From Streptomyces olivaceoviridis (lineage in GTDB: Bacteria; Actinomycetota; Actinomycetes; Streptomycetales; Streptomycetaceae), in NCBI RefSeq assembly GCF_014650115.1, contig NZ_BMUI01000015.1:160301-224300 (forward strand): DNA of 64,000 nucleotides. The letters run 5' to 3'. The position numbers were made by a program, and so were the translations under genes. Shown one piece after another: positions 8,630 to 17,429 of this stretch. A model generated the notes under the pieces. It saw only the letters and a program-made list of their open reading frames with translations. It was not told the DNA's origin and did no database searches. The number at the start of each line of letters is the position of its first letter. The stretch's first letter is position 1.

Positions 8630-9883
8630 ATGAGTTCTCCAGCCTCCTCCGGCGACCGCGACAAGGTCGTCTCCAAGCTGCCGGGCCAGCTTCGGCAGGA
8701 CCTGAAAATCAGAGCCGCCCAGCACGGCATCGAGATCCAGGCCGCCGTCGAGCAGGGCATCAGGGACTGGTGCGCCCTCGCCTCGGCCACCGAACCCGTC
8801 GACACCGCGGGCGCCGACTCCTTCTCCACCTTCCTCCCGCCCGGACAGTGGGAGACGTTCCGCAAGGTGGCGGCGGACCGCAGCGTCTCCCTCATCCAGG
8901 GACTCGCCCAGTCCGTCAGGTTGTGGCTCGACTCCAACCCCGCGCCCGACGTCGAGCGGCCGAGCGTCACCCGCCGCGTCATCGTCTGCAACCAGAAGGG
9001 CGGGGTGGGCAAGACCGCCATCACGGCCGGCGTCGGCGAGGCGCTCGCCGAGTCCCCCAACGCCCTGCACGCCGTACGCGTGTCGAAGGCGCTCGCCAAG
9101 GCCCTGCGGGCCAGCGACGCCGCGGCGGGCGAGGACGAGCCCCTGGAGATCGAGAGCCTGCCCGGCCTCGGCATGCGGGTCCTGCTGGTGGACTTCGACC
9201 CCCAGTGCCACCTCACCAACCAGCTCGGCGCCGCTCCCCTGCCGATGAACGGCGACAGCCTCACCAACCACATGGCGGGCGACCCCAAGGGCGACCTGCG
9301 CGACCTCGTCGTGCCCATCGACGAGGAGACCTTCGGCAACCGTCTGCACCTGCTGCCCGCGTGCAACGACGCCTTCCTCCTCGACGTGCGGCTGTCCGCC
9401 GTACGGGCCCGTGAAGCCGCGCTGGAGCGGGCACTCGCCCCGCTGGAGGCGGACTACGACGTCATCATCGTCGACTGCCCGCCCAGCCTGGGCCTCAGCA
9501 TGGACGCCGCCGCCTACTACGGCAGGCGGCGCGACGGCGAGAAGCCCGGTCAGTCCGGTGCGCTCATCGTCGTGCAGGCCGAGGACAGTTCGGCCGACGC
9601 CTACGAGCTGCTCACCACGCAGATCGACGACCTGCGCGACGACCTCCAGATCGACATCGACTACCTCGGTATCGTCGTCAACCTCTACGACTCGCGCCGC
9701 GGTTACATCGCCACCTCCTCGCTCCAGGGCTGGGTCGACATAAAGGATCCGAGGGTGGTGGGACTGATCGGCGACCTGAAGGAACAGAAGGAAGCGGTCC
9801 GCATGAAGCAGCCCCTGCTGTCCTACGCCCCCAAGTCGCAGCAGGCCATCGGGATGCGCGCACTGGCCCGGGAGATCTCATGA
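8630..9883 (+). CDS. ParA-family partition ATPase with N-terminal RHH-like region
   Basis: 417 aa. The ATPase core begins near residue 113. The deviant Walker A motif is QKGGVGKT (122-129), motif A' is VDFDPQ (187-192) and Walker B is IIVDCPPS around Asp282. An extra ~35-residue Ala-rich segment lies between the P-loop helix and motif A'. The first ~110 residues hold two similar stretches (VVSKLPGQLRQDLKIRAAQH and PGQWETFRKVAADRSVSLIQ) that look like tandem ribbon-helix-helix units. ParA proteins use ATP-dependent nucleoid binding to move ParB-parS complexes. The gene overlaps parB by 4 bp. Its structure is plasmid-like and differs from the housekeeping Streptomyces ParA. Confidence 0.9.
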   Translation: MSSPASSGDRDKVVSKLPGQLRQDLKIRAAQHGIEIQAAVEQGIRDWCALASATEPVDTAGADSFSTFLPPGQWETFRKVAADRSVSLIQGLAQSVRLWLDSNPAPDVERPSVTRRVIVCNQKGGVGKTAITAGVGEALAESPNALHAVRVSKALAKALRASDAAAGEDEPLEIESLPGLGMRVLLVDFDPQCHLTNQLGAAPLPMNGDSLTNHMAGDPKGDLRDLVVPIDEETFGNRLHLLPACNDAFLLDVRLSAVRAREAALERALAPLEADYDVIIVDCPPSLGLSMDAAAYYGRRRDGEKPGQSGALIVVQAEDSSADAYELLTTQIDDLRDDLQIDIDYLGIVVNLYDSRRGYIATSSLQGWVDIKDPRVVGLIGDLKEQKEAVRMKQPLLSYAPKSQQAIGMRALAREIS

Positions 9884-11259
9884 GCAAGGCCGACCAGCTG
9901 GGCGCCGGGCGTTTCGGCGGCGCCCGGCCCGTCAGCGCACGCCGGCAGGCCGTGGCCGCGGCGACCGGAGTGCCGACCGAGGGCGTGGCTCCGCCCAGTG
10001 AACTGCCCGTCCACCAGATCAGCCCCAACCCCGACAACCCCCGCTCGCAGCTGGGCGATCTGACGGACCTCGCGGGAAGCCTGAAGACCCACGGTCAGAA
10101 GCAGGCCATCACGGTCATGAACCGCGATGCCTATCTCACGGCCAACCCGGACCGCGCGGGCGACCTGGAGCCGAACACCACCCATGTCGTCATCGACGGC
10201 AGCAGCCGCCTGGCCGCCGCCCGCGAAGCCGGCCTCGCCACCGTCAAGGTCATGGTGAGCGACGAACAGGGCAGCACCTCGGAGGAGTTGCTCGAATCCG
10301 CGCTGGTCGCGAACATCCACCGGCAGGACCTGGAGGAACTCGACGAGGCCCGGGCGCTCCAGCGGCTGCTCGTCATCCACGGCAGCCAGACGGCCCTGGC
10401 CAAGCGGCTGCACCGCTCCCAGGGCTGGGTGTCGCAACGGCTGGCGCTGCTCACCCTCACACCCGAACTCCAGGCGCGGATCGGCCGGGAACCCATCGAC
10501 CTGCTGCGCGCCGTCGGCAACAAGCCGGCCGACCAGCAGATGGCGGCGCTCGAAGCGCTCAAGGCCGAACGCGCCCGCAAGGAGGCGGAGAAGGCGGCGC
10601 TCAAGGCCGCGCGCCAGGCGGAAGCGGCGGCGGCCGACCCCGGTGCGGCCGAGAGCGGCCACCCGGCCGTGTCCGATGCCGGGCAGGCCGTCGGTGCCGC
10701 GGCACCGGCGGTGCACGACGAACCGCCCACGGTGCACGACGAACCGCCCACGGTGCACGACGAGCCGCCGACGGTGCCGGTCCAGGCGCCACCGCCCCAG
10801 GCAGCCACCGCCGACAGCGTCCAGGCGCCGCCGGCACCGGCGAAGACCCCCGAGCCGGTCCGGACGCCACAGGCCCAGGCAGCCACCACGGACGGCGTCC
10901 AGGCGCCGCCGACGCCGGCCGGCACCGCCGACGCCGACCGGGAAGCCGCCCGGTCCGAGGCGTCACCCGCCGTGTCCTCCCCGGTGCCGTCGAAGCCGGC
11001 CCCGCCTGTCGCCCCTCCGCGCACGGCCGCCCCCGCCGACGGCACCCCGCCCCCGGCCGCCAACGGGCAACCCACCCGGACACTGCCGTACGACGAGCCC
11101 GGCCCCCTCGCGATGCTGCTGGACCGGAAGATCGAGAGCGACGACACGTTCTTCGACCTCATCGACTTCCTGGGCGTCTGGGCACTCAAGCGCGACCCCG
11201 CCCGGCTGGGCGAACTCGCGCAGCGCCTCGTCGACCAGGCCACCGCTCAGGTCGACTGA
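9880..11259 (+). CDS. ParB-family centromere-binding protein
   Basis: 459 aa; ATG at 9880 overlaps the parA stop. An N-terminal ParB/Srx fold has DNPRS near 52-56 and a diverged CTP-site motif (DGSSRLAAAREAG, about 106-118). A helix-turn-helix lies at about 170-191 (QTALAKRLHRSQGWVSQRLA). A charged coiled-coil-like segment (about 220-250) is followed by a long Pro/Ala-rich low-complexity linker (about 250-400) with three tandem VHDEPPT units and further VQAPP repeats. A C-terminal domain (about 405-459), possibly for dimerisation, ends the protein. It should bind a parS-like centromere and stimulate the ParA ATPase. Confidence 0.9.
   Translation: MSKADQLGAGRFGGARPVSARRQAVAAATGVPTEGVAPPSELPVHQISPNPDNPRSQLGDLTDLAGSLKTHGQKQAITVMNRDAYLTANPDRAGDLEPNTTHVVIDGSSRLAAAREAGLATVKVMVSDEQGSTSEELLESALVANIHRQDLEELDEARALQRLLVIHGSQTALAKRLHRSQGWVSQRLALLTLTPELQARIGREPIDLLRAVGNKPADQQMAALEALKAERARKEAEKAALKAARQAEAAAADPGAAESGHPAVSDAGQAVGAAAPAVHDEPPTVHDEPPTVHDEPPTVPVQAPPPQAATADSVQAPPAPAKTPEPVRTPQAQAATTDGVQAPPTPAGTADADREAARSEASPAVSSPVPSKPAPPVAPPRTAAPADGTPPPAANGQPTRTLPYDEPGPLAMLLDRKIESDDTFFDLIDFLGVWALKRDPARLGELAQRLVDQATAQVD
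10711..10773 (+). repeat. Three 21-bp tandem repeats inside parB
   Basis: Three consecutive 21-bp units encode VHDEPPT three times; the first two are identical and the third differs at synonymous positions. They lie in the low-complexity linker between the DNA-binding and C-terminal domains and probably vary in number between strains. Confidence 0.85.
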
Positions 11260-11277
11260 ACCGGTGGGCCCCCGTCC

Positions 11278-11308
11278 GCCCCGCTCCGCCCACCCGCCGG
11301 AGCGGGGC
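11278..11308 (+). terminator. Terminator after parAB
   Basis: Perfect 11-bp stem (GCCCCGCTCCG at 11278-11288 with its complement at 11298-11308), 9-nt loop, followed by TT. It begins 19 bases after the parB stop. Confidence 0.8.
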
Positions 11309-11408
11309 TTGGTGTGCGGTCGTCCGGGCCGGCGCCGCCCGTGCGTGAGCCGGGTGGGGCCTCCGACCAGGCCCCACCCGGCCGCCGGCCGGGGGACCGG
11401 CCGATGCG

Positions 11409-11446
11409 GGTGCGGGCCCGGTGTCCGCGGACACCGGGCCCGCACC
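11409..11446. repeat. Perfect 38-bp palindrome
   Basis: The 38 bases are their own reverse complement with no spacer; the core is GTGTCCGCGGACAC. It lies 150 bp downstream of parB. It could act as a terminator cruciform or as the partition centromere. The sequence alone does not decide. Confidence 0.85.
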
Positions 11447-11645
11447 GCGGGGAAGGTGACGCTCGGCCCCCGGGGGGTGGGGCCGCTGCGCCACACGTGG
11501 TCCAAGGCGGTCGGATGTCCCGATCGCCGGGATCCGGCACGGTCCGGATCCCGTCCGAACCGAACACCTCCACTCTCGCGCCGTACGGCCTCCGCCACCA
11601 TGGGGCACACCCCACGATCGGAACGCGGACGGCGTGAGGAAGTCC

Positions 11646-12666
<1,021 letters not shown>

Positions 12667-12674
<8 letters not shown>

Positions 12675-13641
12675 CGAGGCACTCCCTCCAGAAGTGGCAG
12701 GCGCTCACCCGGTGGTCGGCCACCTGGTGCAGGGCGGGTGCGTCGGTGCGGCAGACGTCCCGGGCCATCGGGCACCGCGGGTGGAAGGCGCAGCCCGGCG
12801 GGATGTCCATGAGGTTGGGCGGCAGACCCTTGATGGCGTACAGCTCCCGGCCCTTGGCGTCCAGGCGCGGGATCGACTCCAGCAGACCCCTGGTGTAGGG
12901 GTGGGCGGGGGTCTTGTAGATGTCGCGCACCGGTGCCTGCTCCACGATCCGGCCCGCGTACATCACCGCGATCCGGTCCGCCACGTCCGCGACCACCCCC
13001 AGGTCGTGCGTGATGAGGATCAGTCCCATGCGGTACTCGCGCTGGAGCTCCGCGAGCAGGTCCATCACCTGGGCCTGCACCGTCACGTCCAGCGCGGTGG
13101 TGGGCTCGTCGGCGATGATCAGCGCCGGTTCCAGGGCCAGCGCCATGGCGATCATGATGCGCTGGCGCATGCCGCCGGAGAACTGGTGCGGGTACTGCCT
13201 GACCCGTTCCCTCGCCGCCGGAATGCGCACCCGGTCCATCAGCTCGACGGCCTTGGCCCGCGCGTCCTTCTTCGACATCCCCCGGTGCACCACGAACATC
13301 TCGCCGAGCTGGTCCCCGACCGGCAGCACCGGGTTGAGCGACGACAGCGCGTCCTGGAAGATCATCGCCAGCTGCGCGCCGCGCACCCGGCGCCGTTCGC
13401 CCTCCTTCAGCTTCAGCAGGTCCTTCCCCTGGAAGAGGATCTGGCCGCCGGTGATCCGGCCCGGCGGTGTGTCGAGGATCCCCATCACGGCCTGCGCGGT
13501 CACCGACTTGCCCGAGCCCGACTCGCCGAGCACCGCCAGGGTCTCGCCCGCGTCGACGCCGTAGGAGACGCCGTTGACCGCCTTGGCGACCCCGTCCCGG
13601 GTCCGGAACTCCACGTGCAGGTCACGCACTTCGAGCAGCAT
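12667..13641 (-). CDS. oppD: Oligopeptide ABC transporter ATPase (OppD type)
   Basis: 324 aa. Walker A is GESGSGKSV, the signature is FSGGMRQRIMIAMALAL and Walker B is LIIADEPTTALDVTVQ. The C-terminal peptide-transporter domain (PAHPYTRGLLESIPRLD, CAFHPRCPMARDVC) is present. It forms the second nucleotide-binding subunit with OppF. The ATG at 13641 lies nine bases after the stop of oppC. Confidence 0.93.
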
Positions 13642-13650
13642 GACGACGAC

Positions 13651-14619
13651 TCACCTCAGTTTCGGGTCGAGGGCGTCGCGCACCGCGTCGCCGAGCATGA
13701 TGAAGGCCAGCACCGTGATCGCGAGCGCGCCCGCCGGCCACAGGAGCATGTGCGGGGCGTCGCGGATGTACGGCGAAGCCGCGGAGATGTCGATGCCCCA
13801 GCTCACCGTCGGCGGCTTGAGTCCCACCCCGAGGTAGGACAAGGTCGCCTCCAGCGAGATGTAGGTACCCAGCGCGATGGTCGACACGACGATCACCGGG
13901 GCCACCGCGTTCGGCGCGATGTGCCGCAGCAGCAGGCGGGAGCTGGACGCGCCCAGGGCGCGGGCGGCCTGCACGTAGTCGTTCTGCTTGGCGGTGATGG
14001 CCGAGCCGCGCGCGATCCGGGACACCTGGGGCCAGCCGAGCAGCACCATGAAGCCGATCACCGGCCAGACGGTGTCGCTGGTGACCACCGACAGCAGTAC
14101 CAGACCGCCGAGGACGACCGGGATCGCGAAGAAGACGTCGGTGACGCGGGACAGGACCGCGTCCCAGACGCCCCCGACGAAGCCCGCGAGGCCGCCGAGC
14201 ACGGAGCCCAGGACCGCGACCCCGAGGGTGGCCAGGACGCCCACGGTGACCGAGGTGCGGGCGCCGTACACGGTGCGGGTGTAGACGTCGCAGCCCTGAC
14301 CGTCGTACCCGAACGGGTGGCCCGGCTGTGAGCCCTGCTGGGCCTTGGCCAGGTCGCACGCGAGGGGGTTGCCCGACGCGATCAGCGACGGCCGGACCGA
14401 GATGACCACGAGGAAGAGGATCACCAGGCCGGAGACGATGAACACCGGGTTGCGGCGCAGGTCGCGCCAGGCGTCCGACCAGAGGCCGCGCGGTCTTCCC
14501 CGCGGGTCGGCGGCGGTGGGCTCCAGGGAGCGGGCCTCGCTCGCCGCGAGGTCCATCGCGCCGCCCGTGCCGGTCCCGGCGACGGCGCCCTCGGGTTCGT
14601 ACGGCGGTTGCTCAGGCAT
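13651..14619 (-). CDS. oppC: Oligopeptide ABC transporter permease (OppC type)
   Basis: 322-aa membrane subunit. A hydrophilic N-terminus (about 55 residues) precedes the first helix (VFIVSGLVILFLVVISVRPS). An external loop carries DVYTRTVYGARTSVTVGV, characteristic of DppC/OppC, and the EAA-like docking loop is NDYVQAARALGASSSRLLLRH. It overlaps oppB by 8 bp. Confidence 0.93.
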   Translation of the reverse strand: MPEQPPYEPEGAVAGTGTGGAMDLAASEARSLEPTAADPRGRPRGLWSDAWRDLRRNPVFIVSGLVILFLVVISVRPSLIASGNPLACDLAKAQQGSQPGHPFGYDGQGCDVYTRTVYGARTSVTVGVLATLGVAVLGSVLGGLAGFVGGVWDAVLSRVTDVFFAIPVVLGGLVLLSVVTSDTVWPVIGFMVLLGWPQVSRIARGSAITAKQNDYVQAARALGASSSRLLLRHIAPNAVAPVIVVSTIALGTYISLEATLSYLGVGLKPPTVSWGIDISAASPYIRDAPHMLLWPAGALAITVLAFIMLGDAVRDALDPKLR

Positions 14620-15535
14620 AGCGGATCCTCGGGTCGAGTACGGCGTACAGGAGGTCGACGAGCAGGTTGGCCGCCAGGAAGACGAGGACGAGCACGGTCA
14701 CGAAGCCGACGACCGTCTGGGTGTTCTGGCGCAGGATGCCCTGGTAGAGCTGGTAGCCGACGCCGTGGATGTTGAAGATCCGCTCGGTGACGATCGCCCC
14801 GCCCATCAGCGCGCCGATGTCCGTGCCGATGAAGGTGACCACGGGGATGAGCGAGTTGCGCAGCAGGTGCCGGGTGATGACCCGGCGCCGGGGCAGACCC
14901 TTCGCGATGGCCGTACGGACGTAGTCGGCACGCAGGTTCTCGGCGAGGGAGGTGCGGGTCAGCCGGGTGACGTAGGCCAGGGAGACCGAGGCGAGCACCA
15001 GGCCCGGCACGATCAGCTCGCCGAAGGCCGCCTGCGGGGACACCGACGGGGAGATCCAGCGCCACTCGACGCCGAGCAGCAGTTGGAGCAGCAGGCCGGT
15101 GACGAACGTCGGCACGGAGATGACGACCAGGGTGAGCAGCAGCACGGCCGTGTCGAGGAGGCGGCCCCGGCGCAGACCGGTGAGCACACCGAGGCCGAGG
15201 CCGAGGACGACCTCGAAGAGGATCGCCACGATCGTCAGCCGGACGGTGACGGGGAAGGCGCTGCCCATCAGGTCGATGACCTTCTCACCGTTGAAGGCGG
15301 TGCCGAAGTCACCGGTGAGGACATGGCCCATGTAGGTCGCGTACTGCTGGAGCACCGGCCTGTCGAGGCCGAACTCGTGTGTGAGCCGGGCTGCGGTGGC
15401 CGGATCGCAGGCCTTGTCGCCGCACAGGCCCGCGACCGGGTCGCCCAGCACGTTCACCATCAGGAAGATCAGCAGCGTGGCCCCGATGAACACCGGGATC
15501 ATCTGGAGCAGCCGCCGGACCACATACCGCCCCAC
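14612..15535 (-). CDS. oppB: Oligopeptide ABC transporter permease (OppB type)
   Basis: 307 aa from the GTG at 15533-15535, five bases after the binding-protein stop, giving the typical N-terminus VGRYVVRRLLQMIPVFIGAT. Six membrane helices are visible. The periplasmic loop has two cysteines (GLCGDKACD), and the docking loop is ENLRADYVRTAIAKGLPRRR. The open frame extends far upstream over the binding-protein gene, but that part is a shadow. Confidence 0.92.
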   Translation of the reverse strand: MGRYVVRRLLQMIPVFIGATLLIFLMVNVLGDPVAGLCGDKACDPATAARLTHEFGLDRPVLQQYATYMGHVLTGDFGTAFNGEKVIDLMGSAFPVTVRLTIVAILFEVVLGLGLGVLTGLRRGRLLDTAVLLLTLVVISVPTFVTGLLLQLLLGVEWRWISPSVSPQAAFGELIVPGLVLASVSLAYVTRLTRTSLAENLRADYVRTAIAKGLPRRRVITRHLLRNSLIPVVTFIGTDIGALMGGAIVTERIFNIHGVGYQLYQGILRQNTQTVVGFVTVLVLVFLAANLLVDLLYAVLDPRIRYA

Positions 15536-15540
15536 GTGGA

Positions 15541-17169
15541 TCAGCCGACCTTGATCTCGTTGTACACGGGGACGCTGAACGGGTCCAGCATGACGTGCGA
15601 GAGCCGGTCGGACCAGCCGGCGCTGCCGTTCTGGTACCACAGCGGGACGGCCGCCATGTTGTCCCGCACGACGCCCTCCGCCTGCTGGAAGAGCTGGACG
15701 GCCCGGTGCGGGTCGGTCTGCGCGTTGGCCTCGTCGACGAGCTTGTCGAACTTCTTGTCCGACCACTTGCCGTCGTTGGAGGAGGCGTCCGTGTAGTACA
15801 GCGGCTGGAGGAAGTCCTGGATCAGCGGGTAGTCCATCTGCCAGCCCGCGCGGAAGGGTCCGGTCAGCTTGTCCTGGCCGATCAGGTTGCGGAAGTCGGC
15901 GAAGGTGCCGACCGGGTTGCCGACGCACGCCTTGTCGTTGCCGAGGGCGTTGTTGATGGAGTTGCACACCGCGTCCACCCACTCCTTGTGCGAGCCGGTG
16001 TCCGCGTTGTACGTGATCTTGAGCTGGCCGCCGGGGATGCCGCCGCCCTCCTCGATGAGCTTCTTGGCCTCGGTCGGGTCGTAGTCGCAGGCGGCGCCGC
16101 AGAGCCCCTTGTCGTAGCCGCCGCTCGCGCCGAGGACCGGGGAGGTCCAGTCGGTGGCGGGGGTGCGGGTGTTCTGGAAGATCGTCTTGGTGATCTGCGC
16201 GCGGTTGACCGCCATCGACAGGCCCTTGCGGACCTTCGCGGCGCCGGGGGTGTTCCAGCCCTTGTCGTAGAACGGGAAGGCGAGGGTCTGGATGATGCCG
16301 GCGGGGGTGTTCAGGTAGCGGTTGCCCAGGTCCCGGTGGACGTTGCCCAGTTGCTGGGCCGGGACGTCGTCGACGAGGTCGAGGTTGCCGGCCAGCAGGT
16401 CGGTGTAGGCCGTGTTGTTGTCGGTGTACACCTTCAGGTCCACACCGTCGTTCCGGGCCTTGTCCGCGCCGGGGTAGGCGTCCCACTTGCGCAGCCGCAT
16501 CTCGGAGCCCTTGGTGTACGACTTGATGGTGTACGGGCCGTCGCCGACCGGCTTGGCCAGCCAGGCGGCGTGGTCGGTGAAGAAGGTTTTCGGCAGGGGC
16601 GCGAACGCCACGTAGCCGAGGGTGTCGGGGAACGTGGAGAACTTCTGGCTGAGCTTGACGGTGAAGGTGTGGTCGTCGACGACCTTGAGGCCGGAGAGCG
16701 TGTCGGCGGTCTGCTTCCCGCTGTCGGGGTGGACCTTGTCGTAGCCGTCGATGTAGCCGAAGAAGTAGGCGTTCTTCTGGTTGTTCTTCAGGCTCGCGCC
16801 GTAGTTCCAGGCGTCGACGAAGGACGTGGCCGTGACGGGCTCGCCGTTGCTGAACGTCCAGCCCTTCTTGACCTTGATGGTGAAGGTCTGCGAGTCCTTG
16901 GTGGTGATCCTCTCGGCCAGCGCGTTCTCCGCCTTGCCGGTCCTCGGGTCGTACTGCTTCAGCCCCCGGAAGATCATGCCGAGCACCTTGCCGCCCTGCA
17001 CCTCGTTGGTGTTGGCCGGCTCCAGCGGGTTCTGCGGATCGCCCCAGACCGCGCTGAGGACGGCGTCGCCGCTGCCGCCGCCGTCCGAGCCGCCACCGCC
17101 GCCGCACGCGGTGAGGGTGAGGGCCGCCGCGACGAGGGCGGGCCAGGTGGCATAGGTGACTGCGCGCAT
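15541..17169 (-). CDS. oppA: Oligopeptide-binding lipoprotein (OppA/DppA type)
   Basis: 542 aa; the ATG at 17167-17169 is preceded by GGAG. The signal is MRAVTYATWPALVAAALTLT with lipobox LTAC, followed by a Gly/Ser linker. The family-5 solute-binding signature region is FTIKVKKGWTFSNGEPVTATSFVDAWNYG (about residues 101-129), and internal repeats of the Opp fold follow. It captures peptides for the OppBCDF complex. Promoter elements are in the 260-bp gap shared with the divergent kinase at 17430, which holds ACACGTTT and ACACCTGTGT sites 82 and 109 bp upstream of this start. Confidence 0.93.
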   Translation of the reverse strand: MRAVTYATWPALVAAALTLTACGGGGGSDGGGSGDAVLSAVWGDPQNPLEPANTNEVQGGKVLGMIFRGLKQYDPRTGKAENALAERITTKDSQTFTIKVKKGWTFSNGEPVTATSFVDAWNYGASLKNNQKNAYFFGYIDGYDKVHPDSGKQTADTLSGLKVVDDHTFTVKLSQKFSTFPDTLGYVAFAPLPKTFFTDHAAWLAKPVGDGPYTIKSYTKGSEMRLRKWDAYPGADKARNDGVDLKVYTDNNTAYTDLLAGNLDLVDDVPAQQLGNVHRDLGNRYLNTPAGIIQTLAFPFYDKGWNTPGAAKVRKGLSMAVNRAQITKTIFQNTRTPATDWTSPVLGASGGYDKGLCGAACDYDPTEAKKLIEEGGGIPGGQLKITYNADTGSHKEWVDAVCNSINNALGNDKACVGNPVGTFADFRNLIGQDKLTGPFRAGWQMDYPLIQDFLQPLYYTDASSNDGKWSDKKFDKLVDEANAQTDPHRAVQLFQQAEGVVRDNMAAVPLWYQNGSAGWSDRLSHVMLDPFSVPVYNEIKVG

Positions 17170-17250
17170 GGGTCTCTCCTCGGGGACGGACCGTGACGGC
17201 GGACAGATGGTTGACCGGAAAGGTAGACATCGACCGATAGATCCGACATC

Positions 17251-17287
17251 ACACGTTTGCGCGATATGCGCCCCTGGACACCTGTGT
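17251..17287. promoter_or_regulatory. ACACGTTT and ACACCTGTGT sites, divergent promoter
   Basis: ACACGTTT lies at 17251-17258 inside ATCACACGTTT, an 11-mer repeated before the cupin gene at 37742. ACACCTGTGT lies at 17278-17287 and has the ACAC-N2-GTGT dyad. Both are variants of the recurring palindrome of this window. Confidence 0.5.
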
Positions 17288-17429
17288 GGCGGACCGACGC
17301 TGCGATGCCGCACCTGCTCGCATACCTCGTGGGCATACGCCCGCGCCTGCCATGTGGACATGTCTTCCGCTCCCGTGCGGATACATTGCAGACTTCAGGT
17401 GTCTCGATCCATTCACGGGCAGGCGGAAC

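Larger units (their letters stand above)
11260..11645. other. Hairpin-rich gap between convergent parB and oppF
   Basis: No gene is supported here. Beyond the parB terminator it holds a perfect 14-bp stem with 6-nt loop (11349-11382), a 6-bp stem (11387-11402), a perfect 38-bp palindrome (11409-11446) and a 10-bp stem with 6-nt loop (11528-11553). An ACACGTGG site lies at 11493-11500. Some hairpins will serve as terminators for the two convergent operons, but their number exceeds what termination needs. Confidence 0.7.

Noticed and set aside
8360..11645. Canonical chromosomal parS
   Set aside because: I looked for the GTTTCACGTGAAAC-type sequence around parAB and did not find it; the dyads present are different.
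15536..17230. Upstream extension of oppB through the oppA gene
   Set aside because: The extra residues are an out-of-frame reading of oppA. The GTG at 15535 gives a normal OppB N-terminus.
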